From: Fibrobacterales bacterium
GTDB taxonomy: Bacteria; Fibrobacterota; Fibrobacteria; Fibrobacterales; CADBQJ01
Direction of reading: 5' to 3'
DNA: 58,557 nucleotides
Assembly: GCA_017650365.1 (NCBI GenBank)
Contig: JAGCEZ010000056.1
Coordinates: forward strand, 1 to 58,557
The notes beneath the pieces were generated by a model. It saw nothing but the letters and a program-made list of their open reading frames with translations, did not search any database and was not told where the DNA came from. Positions 34,808-43,261 of this stretch are shown piece by piece. Both the position numbers and the translations under genes were made by a program. The stretch's first letter is position 1, and each line of letters begins with the position of its first letter.

Positions 34808-34811
34808 CCCC

Positions 34812-35519
34812 ATGCAGGAATTCTCCGTCTCCCATCTCGTCTTCGGCTCGGGCGCCTTCTCGATCGTCATCGTCGGGCTGCTCGCGGCGACCTCCTTCGT
34901 CAGCTGGGGGGTGATCCTCCGCAAGATCCTCCTCCAGAGGAAGACCGCCCGCGCCAACGCCCGCTTCCTCGCCCAGTTCCGGAAGATCTCGCACTTCGCC
35001 GAGCTGCAGAACCTCTGCAAGGACGAGAAGGAGCCCTGCCCCCTGCGCGCCATCTCCAAGGGGATGCTCGTCGAGGCGAGCAAGCTCTCCGGGCGCGTGA
35101 GCTACGACAACATCCACCACCGCGCCGAGCTGATCGAGGAGAGCGCGCAGCGCTGCGTCGAGACCCAGCGCGTCGTGGACGCGAAGTACAACGGCTTCCT
35201 CTCCGTCGCCGCCAACCTCTCGCCCTTCCTCGGGCTGCTCGGCACCGTCTGGGGCATCATGGACAGCCTCTGGTCCATCGGGAAGCACGGCTCCGCCGAG
35301 CTCGTCGTGGTGGCCCCCGGCATCGGCGCCGCGCTGGTGACGACGATCGCGGGCCTGCTGGTCGCCATCCCCGCCTCCGGCGCCTTCAACCTCTTCTCCA
35401 TGCGGACGAACCGCAACGAGGTCTTCTACACCAACTTCGGCTCGCACGCGCTGGCGATGTTCAAGCGCGACGAGCTCGCCGCGGTGGAATCGGCCCAGGC
35501 GAAGGGAACCGCCGAATGA
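34812..35519 (+). CDS. tolQ: Tol-Pal proton channel subunit TolQ
   Basis: A 235-aa MotA/TolQ/ExbB-family protein forming the proton channel with TolR. Three membrane helices are seen: AFSIVIVGLLAATSFVSWGV at the N-terminus, then FLSVAANLSPFLGLLGTVWGIM (about residues 133-154) and APGIGAALVTTIAGLLVAIPA (about 172-192), the last with the conserved TT. First gene of a complete tolQRAB-pal-cpoB operon. It uses proton-motive force to pull the outer membrane inward during division. It overlaps tolR by ATGA. No Shine-Dalgarno precedes the start, in line with a leaderless message. ExbB is the alternative name, but the downstream genes settle it. Confidence 0.93.
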   Translation: MQEFSVSHLVFGSGAFSIVIVGLLAATSFVSWGVILRKILLQRKTARANARFLAQFRKISHFAELQNLCKDEKEPCPLRAISKGMLVEASKLSGRVSYDNIHHRAELIEESAQRCVETQRVVDAKYNGFLSVAANLSPFLGLLGTVWGIMDSLWSIGKHGSAELVVVAPGIGAALVTTIAGLLVAIPASGAFNLFSMRTNRNEVFYTNFGSHALAMFKRDELAAVESAQAKGTAE

Positions 35520-35941
35520 AGAGACGTCCCCGCCGCGAGGATCCGCACGCGGAGCTCAACCTCACCAACCTGATCGACGTCGTCTTCGCGATCCTCGTCG
35601 TCTTCATGATCACCGCGCCGATGATGACGCGCGGCGTGAAGGTGGACCTGCCGAAGACCGAGGCGCCGAGCCTGGAGGAGAAGGAGCTGCTGCGCGTGAC
35701 GGTGGACCGGAACGGCTCGATTTTCGTGGGGCAGAGCCAGGTGGACCTCGAGGGGTTCGGCGACGAGCTGCTCCGCCAGTGGGACGGCGAGTCCCCGGTG
35801 GCGATCAACTCCGACGAGAACGTCCCCTACGGCCGCGTGATGAAGGTCGTCTCCCGCGCGCAGGCGCTCGGGGTGACGAAGGTCGGATTCCTGACCGCCG
35901 AGGACCTCGAGCGCGAGAAGGGGCGCGGAGGGCGGCGGTGA
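35516..35941 (+). CDS. tolR: Tol-Pal proton channel subunit TolR
   Basis: A 141-aa ExbD/TolR protein. It has one membrane helix with the proton-carrying aspartate (NLIDVVFAILVVFMITAP, Asp about residue 21) and a periplasmic domain ending VTKVGFLTAEDLE. MTRGVKVDLPKTEAPSLEEK is the typical linker. It starts 4 nt inside tolQ and ends 4 nt inside tolA (GTGA), so the three genes are translationally coupled. Confidence 0.93.
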   Translation: MKRRPRREDPHAELNLTNLIDVVFAILVVFMITAPMMTRGVKVDLPKTEAPSLEEKELLRVTVDRNGSIFVGQSQVDLEGFGDELLRQWDGESPVAINSDENVPYGRVMKVVSRAQALGVTKVGFLTAEDLEREKGRGGRR

Positions 35942-36801
35942 TCCGCGCCGAGGCGAGCGAGGACTTCGGCTTCGGAAACGGGGACGACGCGGCGTTCCGC
36001 GGAATCGTCCTCTCCTCCCTGGCCTTCCACGCCGCCCTGGCCGCGCTGATCGCGCTGGGGTTCCTGCTGGCCGGCGGAAAGAAGCAGAAGGAGTCGATGG
36101 CGCTGGTCGAGCTGGTGCAGGTCGCGCAGCCGGCGCCGCCCGCCCCGGAGGTCGCGCCCGAACCGCCCGGGAGCCCGGAGCCGAAGCCCGCGAAGGCGGA
36201 GCCGGCGCCGGCGGAACCCGCGCCCGCGCCGAAGCCCGAGGCCAGGCCCAAACCCAAGCCGCAGCCGAAGCCGGAAGTCAAGCCCGAACCGAAGCCGGAG
36301 GTCAAGCCGGAAGTCAAGCCCGAGCCGAAGCCGGAACCCAGGCCCGAGCCGAGGCCCGAGGCCGCGCCCGCCGTCGCGAAGACGGACGACGCGGCGCCCC
36401 GCGAAAAACCCGACTCGCTGAAGACCGCGTCGGGCATGGACCTCCCGACGTTCGCGCCCAGGCGGTCGAACAGCTCGCCCTCCGCGGCGGGCGTCGTCGG
36501 CGGGCGCGCGACCGACGGCCGCGTCAACGCCTACAACGCGCAGATCAAGGCGGCCGTCGAACCCCGCTGGACCCCGCCCGTGGTCGAGGGCGTCGCGCCG
36601 GGCACGCGCGCCGTGGTCTCGTTCGTCATCGGGCGCTCCGGCGCGCAGGGCGCGGTGTCGCTCGCGAAGAGCTCCGGAAGCCCCGTCCTCGACCAGCTCG
36701 CGCTGCGCGCGGTGAACCTCGCCAAGTTCCCGCCGCTCCCGCCCGCGATCGAGGAGGATCCCTATCCCGTCAGCTACGGCTTCGTCTACGAGGGACAATA
36801 G
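35938..36801 (+). CDS. tolA: TolA/TonB-like periplasm-spanning protein
   Basis: A 287-aa protein in the tolA position. The start is a GTG at 35938 that overlaps the tolR stop; no ATG gives a sensible N-terminus. It has one membrane helix (IVLSSLAFHAALAALIALGFLLAGG), a long Pro/Lys/Glu-rich spacer (about residues 65-150), and a C-terminal TonB-type domain (YNAQIKAAVEPRWTPP, VVSFVIGRSGAQGAVSLAKSSG, LALRAVNLAKFPPLP). In E. coli TolA the spacer is an alanine-rich helix; here it is an extended KPEx repeat as in TonB. Location in the operon supports a Tol function. Confidence 0.87.
   Translation: MIRAEASEDFGFGNGDDAAFRGIVLSSLAFHAALAALIALGFLLAGGKKQKESMALVELVQVAQPAPPAPEVAPEPPGSPEPKPAKAEPAPAEPAPAPKPEARPKPKPQPKPEVKPEPKPEVKPEVKPEPKPEPRPEPRPEAAPAVAKTDDAAPREKPDSLKTASGMDLPTFAPRRSNSSPSAAGVVGGRATDGRVNAYNAQIKAAVEPRWTPPVVEGVAPGTRAVVSFVIGRSGAQGAVSLAKSSGSPVLDQLALRAVNLAKFPPLPPAIEEDPYPVSYGFVYEGQ
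36241..36360 (+). repeat. Tandem Pro-Lys-Pro-Glu codon repeats in tolA
   Basis: About ten degenerate 12-nt units encode PKPE/VKPE/PRPE motifs in a row, making a stiff extended rod across the periplasm. The unit changes from lysine to arginine toward the 3' end. Confidence 0.85.
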
Positions 36802-36805
36802 AATC

Positions 36806-38089
36806 ATGGCAAAAAGAACAACCGTCCCGCCGCTCCGGACCGCCTTCGCGCTCCTCCTCTGCGCCGCGATCGCCTCTCCCGCCTCCGCCGAGGAGAACTA
36901 CATCGAGTCCTCCGCCGGCGCCGGCGCCATCGCGCTCGGCATGCTCGACATCTCGCAGGAGGGGAGGGGGACGCTCTCCGAGGACCTGAACTCCGTCCTC
37001 GTCCACGACCTCGAATGGCCCGGGCGGTTCCGCGTGCTGCGCTCCGCGCGCGTGGAGAAGTCGCGCTGGACCGCGGAGAACGTCTTCAGCTTCGTCCACG
37101 GCAGCTATTCGGTCTCGGGCGACTCGCTCCTGCTGGAGCTCGAGCTCTCCGACCTCGTCTCCATGCGCACGGTCCCGGGCATGAAGCGCGTCTGGAAGAT
37201 CCACAGGAAGCAGGCGAGACGCGCCGTGCACGAGTTCGCCGACATGCTGGCGAAGCAGTTCTACGGCGAGGAGGGCGCCGCGACCACCAAGGTCCTCTTC
37301 GTCCGCCGCGGCGGCGGGAAGCGCGAGATCTGGATGATGGACTACGACGGCGCGAACGCCCGCCAGATCACGAAGGACGGAAACGTCGCGATGCTCCCGG
37401 CCTGGTCCGCGGACGGGAAGACCGTCCACTACAGCAGCTTCCTCGACGGCCACGCCGCGCTCCGCACGATCGGCCAGGGACGGTCCGCCTCCGCGCCGCT
37501 CACCCCGAAGGGGGTCCACGCCTACGGCGGCCGCGAAAGCCCCGACGGGACGAAGACGGTCTACGTGCGCGAGACGGGCTCCTCCACCGACCTGTGGCTG
37601 ATGGACATGAAGACGGGGAAGAGCGAGAGGCTCACCTTCCACTCCGCCACCGAGACCTCGCCGGACTGGTCCCCGAACGGCGAGAGCGTCGTCTTCACCT
37701 CCGACCGGGGCGGGCGCCCGCAGCTCTACACGATCGGCGCGGACGGCTCCGGCGAGGAGCGCCTCACCTTCACCGGGACCTACGTGGAGAGCGGGGTCTG
37801 GTCCCCCGCGGGCGACAAGGTGGCCTACTGCGCGATGACGGAGGGGCAGTTCAGCCTCTTCGTCCTCGACCTGGCCACGGGCGAGACCGCGCAGATCACC
37901 TCCGGGCGCGGGAACGACGAGTCCCCGAGTTGGTCTCCGGACGGCAGAATGATTATTTTCGCTTCTGACCGCACGGGCGTTTCGCAGCTCTACCTGATCC
38001 GCCCGGACGGAACCGGACTCGTCCAGCTGACGCGCGAAGGGAACAACGCGGCGCCCCGCTGGTCCCCCGGAACGCAGAAAAAGGAGTAA
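36806..38089 (+). CDS. tolB: Tol-Pal beta-propeller protein TolB
   Basis: A 427-aa periplasmic protein that links Pal and the inner-membrane Tol complex. Signal AFALLLCAAIASPASA. The N-terminal TolB domain (about 25-150) has SEDLNSVLVHDLEWPGRF, and a six-bladed propeller follows with repeating WSPDG-type blades: LPAWSADGKTVHYSS, SPDWSPNGESVVFTSDRGG, SPSWSPDGRMIIFASDRTG and APRWSPG. Stop is TAA. It starts 4 nt after tolA, and pal begins 3 nt after its end. Confidence 0.95.
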   Translation: MAKRTTVPPLRTAFALLLCAAIASPASAEENYIESSAGAGAIALGMLDISQEGRGTLSEDLNSVLVHDLEWPGRFRVLRSARVEKSRWTAENVFSFVHGSYSVSGDSLLLELELSDLVSMRTVPGMKRVWKIHRKQARRAVHEFADMLAKQFYGEEGAATTKVLFVRRGGGKREIWMMDYDGANARQITKDGNVAMLPAWSADGKTVHYSSFLDGHAALRTIGQGRSASAPLTPKGVHAYGGRESPDGTKTVYVRETGSSTDLWLMDMKTGKSERLTFHSATETSPDWSPNGESVVFTSDRGGRPQLYTIGADGSGEERLTFTGTYVESGVWSPAGDKVAYCAMTEGQFSLFVLDLATGETAQITSGRGNDESPSWSPDGRMIIFASDRTGVSQLYLIRPDGTGLVQLTREGNNAAPRWSPGTQKKE

Positions 38090-38092
38090 GCC

Positions 38093-38638
38093 TTGAAGAC
38101 GCTGAAAACCCTCTCCATCCTCTGCCTGTCGCTCCTCGTGATGGCGGGCTGCGCGAAGAAGCCCAACGCCGTCGACGCCGAACAGAGCGCCGACGCGGCC
38201 GCGGGCGGGAACCAGGCCGCCCTCTCCGCCGAGGAGCAGGCCGCCGCCGACGCCGCCGAGCTCGAGAAGAAGAAGGCCCGGCTGCAGGAGCTGCTCGACC
38301 GCATCATGGCCGAGGACATCTACTTCGACTTCGACCGCTCCGCCATCACCGAACAGGCGAAGTCGCTGCTGAGCGAAGTCGCCGAGATCATGGTCTCGGA
38401 AAAGCGCTTCGAGCTGGTCATCGAAGGCCACACCGACGAACGCGGCACCGAGAGCTACAACATGAGCCTCGGCTCCAAGCGCGCCAAGGCCGTCCAGCAG
38501 TTCCTCGCCGACCTCGGCGTGGGGACGGAGCGGCTGACCACGATCTCCTACGGCGAAGAGGCCCCCAAGGTCGAGGGCTCCGGCGAAGAGGCCTGGTCCA
38601 AGAACCGCCGCGCCCACTTCAAGGTCAACGTCCGCTAG
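38093..38638 (+). CDS. pal: Peptidoglycan-associated lipoprotein Pal
   Basis: A 181-aa outer-membrane lipoprotein. The start is a TTG at 38093, supported by AAGGAG 6 nt upstream and by the lipoprotein signal that follows (TLSILCLSLLVMAGC). The C-terminal OmpA domain that binds peptidoglycan diaminopimelate is clear: IYFDFDRSAITEQAKSLL, IEGHTDERGTESYNMSLGSKRA (split here by family motifs TDERG and LGSKRA), ISYGEEAPKVEGSGEEAWSKN with NRRAHFKV at the end. It works with TolB in outer-membrane constriction. Confidence 0.95.
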   Translation: MKTLKTLSILCLSLLVMAGCAKKPNAVDAEQSADAAAGGNQAALSAEEQAAADAAELEKKKARLQELLDRIMAEDIYFDFDRSAITEQAKSLLSEVAEIMVSEKRFELVIEGHTDERGTESYNMSLGSKRAKAVQQFLADLGVGTERLTTISYGEEAPKVEGSGEEAWSKNRRAHFKVNVR

Positions 38639-38656
38639 CCCGCGGAGACCGAAGAG

Positions 38657-39424
38657 ATGGCGTTCTCCGCGAAATCCGCCCTCCGCGCGGCCTGCCTGGC
38701 CGCCCTGGCGCTCTCCCTCTCCGGGTGCGCCGAGATGCTGGGCATGGAGTCCAAGCAGCTCACGCGCGCCGAGGCCGCCCTCGCGGCCCGCATCGACACG
38801 CTCCAGGCCCGGGTCGACTCCCTCCAGAACGAGCTGGCCAAGGCCGCGCGCCGCAACCAGGCCGACCTGGCCGCGCTGCAGCGCGCCGTCCAGGAGGGGA
38901 ACGACGCGATCGCGGCGCGGATCGAGGAGAACACATACGCCATCTCCCGGAGCGCCGCGAAGCCCGCGCCCGCCGCGCAGCCCGAAGGGAAGAAGAAGGC
39001 CCAGACGCCCGCGCAGGCCGCCGCACCCGCCGCCTCCCCGGCGCCCGCCGGCGAGGAGCTGGAGAAGCTCTACAACATGGCCCGCGCCGACTTCAACGCG
39101 CAGCGCTTCCAGGAGGCCTACCAGGGGTTCAAGTCGGTCTACGAACAGGCCCCCGAAGGCCGCCGCGCCGAGGACGCGCTCTACTGGATGGGTCTCTGCT
39201 TCGAGAAGACCTCCCAGCCCGACGCCGCGCTGGTCGTCTACCGCCAGGTGCTCGACGCCTTCCCGCAGGGGAAGAAGTCCTGCGCGGCGCGGTTCCAGAT
39301 GGCGCGGATCGCCGAGGCGCAGGGCAGGGCCGACGAGCGCCTGGAGCTGTTGCGGCAGCTGGCCGGAGAACCGGTCTGCGCCAACTCCAACGAAGGGCGC
39401 CGCGCGGCCGAAATGCTCAAGTAG
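38657..39424 (+). CDS. cpoB: Tol-Pal system lipoprotein CpoB (YbgF)
   Basis: A 255-aa protein, last of the tol-pal operon. The N-terminus has a lipobox (LAALALSLSGC), unlike E. coli CpoB, which is soluble. A coiled-coil trimerisation region follows (about 30-100; AARIDTLQARVDSLQNEL), then a Pro/Ala-rich linker, then three TPR repeats in the typical YbgF end (KLYNMARADFNAQRFQEA, AEDALYWMGLCFEK, RFQMARIAEAQGR). CpoB coordinates PBP1B with Tol during division. GGAGA precedes the ATG. Confidence 0.92.
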   Translation: MAFSAKSALRAACLAALALSLSGCAEMLGMESKQLTRAEAALAARIDTLQARVDSLQNELAKAARRNQADLAALQRAVQEGNDAIAARIEENTYAISRSAAKPAPAAQPEGKKKAQTPAQAAAPAASPAPAGEELEKLYNMARADFNAQRFQEAYQGFKSVYEQAPEGRRAEDALYWMGLCFEKTSQPDAALVVYRQVLDAFPQGKKSCAARFQMARIAEAQGRADERLELLRQLAGEPVCANSNEGRRAAEMLK

Positions 39425-39445
39425 CGCCCGCCCCCCCGCGCTTGC

Positions 39446-39453
39446 TAGATTTG
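39446..39453 (+). promoter_or_regulatory. Putative -10 element of argC-argB
   Basis: TAGATTTG, preceded by TGC (extended -10 form), lies 5 nt (GGCGC) before the argC ATG. No ribosome binding site fits between. Confidence 0.55.
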
Positions 39454-39458
39454 GGCGC

Positions 39459-40493
39459 ATGGAACAGAAGAAATACCGCATCGGCATCCTCGGCGCCACC
39501 GGCTACACCGGCGCCGAGATCCTGCGCCTGATGGCGCGCCATCCGCTTTTCGAACTGGCCTTCGCCTCCTCCGAGCGCCTGGCCGGCCAGCCCCTGACCG
39601 CCGAGTTCCCCAAGCTGACGGGCCTCCCCGTCGGCGAGACGCGCTTCATCGGCCTCCAGGACGCCCTGTCGGTTCCGGTGGACGGCATCTTCTCGTGCCT
39701 TCCCCACGCCACCGCCGCGGAACAGCTCCTCCCCTTCGTCGACAAGGGCGAAGCGGTCATCGTCGACCTGAGCGCCGACTTCCGCCTCGACAGCGCCGAG
39801 CTCTACGAGAAGTGGTACTGCAAGCACCCGCGCCCCGAACTGCTCGCCAAGAGCGTCTACGGACTCTGCGAACTCTACCGCGACCAGGTGAAGGGCTGCC
39901 GCCTGATCGGCAACCCCGGCTGCTATCCCACCTCGATCCTGCTCCCGCTGCTCCCGCTGCTGCGCGCCGGGCGGCTGGTCGAGCCCCGCGGCATCATCGC
40001 CGACAGCAAGTCGGGCACCTCCGGCGCCGGCAAGAAGGCGACCGAGACCACGCACTTCATCAACGTCCACGACGACTTCTCGGCCTACAAGGTCGCCGAC
40101 TGCCACCGCCACCTTTCCGAAATCGGCGAGCAGCTCTCCAAGGCGGCCGGGACCGAGGCCTCGATCCTCTTCACGCCGCACCTGCTCCCCGTGGCGCGCG
40201 GCATCCTCTCCACGATCTACGCCGACCTGAAGCCCGGCGCCGGCGAAGCGGAGATCCGCACCTGCCTGAAGGCGCAGTACGACGGGGAACCCTTCGTCAC
40301 GCTGCTCGACGAGGGATTCCCGAAGCTGGGCTGGGTCCGCATGACCAACCGCTGCGTCTTCGGCCTGAAGGTCGCGGCGGGCAAGCTGGTCGTCGTTTCC
40401 GTCATCGACAACCTGACCAAGGGCGCTTCCGGCCAGGCGATGCAGAACATGAACATCGCGCTCGGCGTCGAAGAGACGCTCGGGCTCCTGTAG
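39459..40493 (+). CDS. argC: N-acetyl-gamma-glutamyl-phosphate reductase
   Basis: Third step of arginine synthesis, NADPH-dependent. It is 344 aa. The N-terminal Rossmann motif is IGILGATGYTGAEILRL (about residues 8-24). The catalytic Cys lies in IGNPGCYPTSILLPLLP (about 155), and the conserved HLLPVARGILSTIY is present. It is followed 7 nt later by argB. No argJ or argA is in the window. Start is assigned to the ATG just after the -10 element; upstream in-frame sequence belongs to the promoter. Confidence 0.96.
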   Translation: MEQKKYRIGILGATGYTGAEILRLMARHPLFELAFASSERLAGQPLTAEFPKLTGLPVGETRFIGLQDALSVPVDGIFSCLPHATAAEQLLPFVDKGEAVIVDLSADFRLDSAELYEKWYCKHPRPELLAKSVYGLCELYRDQVKGCRLIGNPGCYPTSILLPLLPLLRAGRLVEPRGIIADSKSGTSGAGKKATETTHFINVHDDFSAYKVADCHRHLSEIGEQLSKAAGTEASILFTPHLLPVARGILSTIYADLKPGAGEAEIRTCLKAQYDGEPFVTLLDEGFPKLGWVRMTNRCVFGLKVAAGKLVVVSVIDNLTKGASGQAMQNMNIALGVEETLGLL

Positions 40494-40500
40494 GCGCGGA

Positions 40501-41283
40501 ATGGCACGGCAACGCGTTCTCGTGAAGATCGGCGGCTCGCTGGCCGAAGACCGGCGCGCCCTCTCGGAACTCTGCTCCGCGCTCGCGGAGTTCTCCCGCT
40601 CCGGCGCGGACCTCGCGCTCGTCCACGGCGGGGGCAAGGAGATCAACCGCAGCCTGGAGCTCCTCGCGGAGAAGCCGCGCTTCGAGGGCGGCCTGCGCGT
40701 GACCGACGAGCCGGCGATGAAGATGGTCGAGATGGCGCTCAGCGGCTGGGTGAACAAGGAGCTCGTGCGCCTGCTGCTCGGCGAAGGGTGCAGGGCCGTG
40801 GGCGTTTCGGGCGTGGACGCGGGGCAGCTCCTCGCGGACCGTCGCGGCGGCGTCCCGGACCTCGGTCGCGTGGGGAAGATCCGCGAGGCGGACGGCTCGT
40901 TCGTGGAATACCTCTGGGCGGGCGGCTACCTGCCCGTGGTCTCCCCGGTCTCGAACGACGCGGAATGGCGCCCGCTCAACATCAACGCCGACGAGGCGGC
41001 CTCCGCGCTCGCCGTCGCGCTGAAGGCGGACAAGCTCCTCTTCGTCAGCGACGTGCCCGGCGTGATGCGCGACGGCGCGGTGATCCCCGAGCTCGACGAG
41101 GCGCGGATCGCGAAGTTCGTCGAAGAGGGCGTGATCTCCGGCGGGATGATCCCCAAGACGCGCAGCTGCCTCGAGGGAATCGCGGCCGGCATCGGCGAAG
41201 TGCACATCTGCGGCTGGAACGGCCGCGACGGCTTCCTCGGCCAGATCTCCGGCGCGAAGAACGGCGGGACGATCATCCGGTAG
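40501..41283 (+). CDS. argB: Acetylglutamate kinase
   Basis: Second step of arginine synthesis: phosphorylates N-acetylglutamate. It is 260 aa. The nucleotide-binding glycine loop VLVKIGGSLAED is at residues 6-17, the substrate loop LVHGGGKEINRSLE at about 40-53, and the C-terminal amino acid kinase part has LLFVSDVPGVMRDG and SGGMIPKTRSCLEGI. The N-terminal arginine-sensing helix known in arginine-inhibited enzymes is not visible, so feedback inhibition by arginine is uncertain. A strong terminator follows. Confidence 0.95.
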   Translation: MARQRVLVKIGGSLAEDRRALSELCSALAEFSRSGADLALVHGGGKEINRSLELLAEKPRFEGGLRVTDEPAMKMVEMALSGWVNKELVRLLLGEGCRAVGVSGVDAGQLLADRRGGVPDLGRVGKIREADGSFVEYLWAGGYLPVVSPVSNDAEWRPLNINADEAASALAVALKADKLLFVSDVPGVMRDGAVIPELDEARIAKFVEEGVISGGMIPKTRSCLEGIAAGIGEVHICGWNGRDGFLGQISGAKNGGTIIR

Positions 41284-41302
41284 AATCAAGGACCGGCTAC
41301 TG

Positions 41303-41332
41303 AAGAGGGCGCCGATCGGCGCCCTTCTTTTT
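41303..41332 (+). terminator. Intrinsic terminator after argB
   Basis: A perfect stem GGGCGCC/GGCGCCC (41307-41313 / 41318-41324) with GATC loop is extended by one A-T pair and followed by TTCTTTTT. Confidence 0.92.
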
Positions 41333-41364
41333 CCGCGCCGGCGACCGGCGCCTGGTCCCTGGCG

Positions 41365-42606
41365 TCAGACCGTCTGGAAATCCCCGTTCAGCGTCTTCCG
41401 GATCCAGGCGACGGCGGCGCGGACGCCGGCGCGCGAGGCGGTCTCCTCGATGGGGCAGTTGAGCAGGCGCGCGATCTCCTCCTCGTGCCCGTAGTAGCGG
41501 ACGGGGAGTTCGACCAGGCGCTGGATCTTCGACGGGTCCGCGGGGTCGGTGAACTTGGCCAGCCAGAGGCGCGTGACGCTCTTCACCAGCACGAAGTTGG
41601 CCGTGGTGGGCTCCTTCCGCCGCACTTTGCCGTGCTTGAGGAAGTAGGTGCCGTCGGGCTTGACGACGACCTTGACCTTCGCGAAGCGCGCGTGGCGGCC
41701 CAGCCCGCGGCAGCCGAAGCCGACCAGCGGGAGCTCGATCAGCTTCATCCGCGAGGAGCGCCGGAAGAGAACGTCGGCGACGGCGGTCAGCCCGTATTCC
41801 GCGATGCGCGCGGTCCAGCGGAGCACGACCAGCGAGACGGCCAGGCAGAGCCCGGAGAGCAGGGCGCCGAGCGCGGGGTGGAGCAGCGACGCGCCCACGA
41901 GCGCGAGCAGGAAGAGCGCGCGGACGTTGCGCACCAGCGTGTCCACGAACGCGAAGGGCGAGATGAAGATCACGACGTTGGTGGCCAGCGTCATCAGCAG
42001 CACCGAGAAGAAGGCGAAGACCAGGAAGAGCCCGACGAGCAGGATTCCGATCCCGCTCTCCGGAAGCGCGAAACCCGCGGTCGCCAGTTCGCGCGAGACC
42101 GCCGCGGCCGCGCCGCCCTCCTCGAAGAGCCCCTGCAGGATGTCCACGACGAAGGGGAGCGCGAGCAGCGCCATGACGCGCGTCTCGACCTGCTCCACCA
42201 TCTGCATCGGCTTCTCCAGCAGCGGGAAGACGGAGCCGAGCCAGCCGTTGAGCAGGAAGAGCAGCGAAACCGAAAGCAGGACGACGAAGAACCAGGGCCG
42301 CAGGTGGAAGGGGAGCGACGCGCGCTCCTCCTTCGGCGTCTTCCACCAGCGCCACGCGGACATCGCGCCGGCCGCGAGCGCGGGGGAGATGGCGAGCCCG
42401 GTCACCATGTTGAAGGCCTGCATCGCCTTCTCGGCGCGCGAGTAGTCCTGCCGGAAGTCGAGCCGGCCGAAGGGCTTGGAGAGGTGCTCCTCGATGGCCT
42501 CTTCGTCGAGCGAAAGGAGGGATTCCCCTTCCGGCGCCTCCTGCGCGGAGGCGAGGGAGAAGAGGGCCGAGAGGAGGACGAAGAGGAAGATTGCCCGTTT
42601 CTTCAT
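41365..42606 (-). CDS. Polytopic membrane protein of unknown function
   Basis: A 413-aa protein with a signal-like N-terminus (AIFLFVLLSALFSLASAQ), then about six membrane helices (about residues 65-285; WFFVVLLSVSLLFLLNGW, IGILLVGLFLVFAFFSVLL, ALFLLALVGASLLHPALG). A basic soluble C-terminal domain follows (about 290-413; FAKVKVVVKPDGTYFLKHG, FVLVKSVTRLWLAKF). I recognise no family. AAGGAG precedes the ATG. It lies 19 nt downstream of the CBM9-like gene on the same strand, so it ends a phosphohexomutase-CBM9-membrane protein run. Confidence 0.7.
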   Translation of the reverse strand: MKKRAIFLFVLLSALFSLASAQEAPEGESLLSLDEEAIEEHLSKPFGRLDFRQDYSRAEKAMQAFNMVTGLAISPALAAGAMSAWRWWKTPKEERASLPFHLRPWFFVVLLSVSLLFLLNGWLGSVFPLLEKPMQMVEQVETRVMALLALPFVVDILQGLFEEGGAAAAVSRELATAGFALPESGIGILLVGLFLVFAFFSVLLMTLATNVVIFISPFAFVDTLVRNVRALFLLALVGASLLHPALGALLSGLCLAVSLVVLRWTARIAEYGLTAVADVLFRRSSRMKLIELPLVGFGCRGLGRHARFAKVKVVVKPDGTYFLKHGKVRRKEPTTANFVLVKSVTRLWLAKFTDPADPSKIQRLVELPVRYYGHEEEIARLLNCPIEETASRAGVRAAVAWIRKTLNGDFQTV

Positions 42607-42625
42607 GGGCGCGCTCCTTGTTTCC

Positions 42626-43261
42626 TTATTCGACGGGGACGATCCGGAGCTGTCCGAACTGCTCGGGCCGGTGGAACGCCGGGCGTTCCCATTCGACCGG
42701 GGACCAGCAGGCGTACTGGGGCTCCACGGGGCCGCCGCAGCGGTAGAAGTTGGCGTGCCAGACCTCGGGGTCGGCCGGCTTTCCGGTCATCTCCTCCAGG
42801 AGGGAGACCGGGAAGGAGAGCTCCACGCTCCACTCCCTGTCTTCGGGCGTCGGAACCTTGGCGGCGGCGCGAATCGAGGTCCTGATCTCCACCTGCGCGG
42901 CCTGCGCCGGCGTGGAGAGCGTCCGGTGGTCGATGTCCGGGCCGCAGGCCAGGTGCAGCGAGCCGACGCAGTTGACCTCGAAGTTCACGTAGGCGCCGCC
43001 CCGCTCGCGCGAGGGGGTGACGAAGAACTCGAAGCAGGAGTCGTTGTAGACCGCGCCGTTGAGGGCGCGCGCCTCGGCCCCGCTCCAGCGGTCCTGCGCC
43101 GTCGCGCGGACGTGGACGCGCCCGGGGGTCAGGGCGATCCGGACCAGGGTCGTCTGCTTCAGGCCCGATTCATGCCACGGGAAGGAGTCCACGCGCGCCT
43201 CCGCGGCCCGCGCCCAGTCCACGGTCCCGTTTCCGAAGAGGGGAACGTCGAGCGTCCGCAT
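42626..43261 (-). CDS. CBM9-like carbohydrate-binding family protein
   Basis: A 211-aa protein of the CBM9-like fold often found in FCB bacteria. Core features are TTLVRIALTPGRVHVRATAQD, VYNDSCFEFFVTPS (about residues 73-86), YVNFEVNCVGSLHL and HANFYRCGGPVEPQYACWSP near the end. It has no signal peptide, so it is probably cytoplasmic, unlike the CBM9 modules of xylanases. The stop is TAA. Its ATG overlaps the stop of the phosphohexomutase gene by one base (TGATG), so the two are translationally coupled; this hints at a sugar-related role. Confidence 0.8.
   Translation of the reverse strand: MRTLDVPLFGNGTVDWARAAEARVDSFPWHESGLKQTTLVRIALTPGRVHVRATAQDRWSGAEARALNGAVYNDSCFEFFVTPSRERGGAYVNFEVNCVGSLHLACGPDIDHRTLSTPAQAAQVEIRTSIRAAAKVPTPEDREWSVELSFPVSLLEEMTGKPADPEVWHANFYRCGGPVEPQYACWSPVEWERPAFHRPEQFGQLRIVPVE

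Noticed and set aside
36241-36360. Regular 12-nt repeats that could suggest a CRISPR or minisatellite array
   Set aside because: They are in-frame PKPE codons of the tolA spacer, with no unique spacers. No CRISPR array or cas gene is seen in the window.
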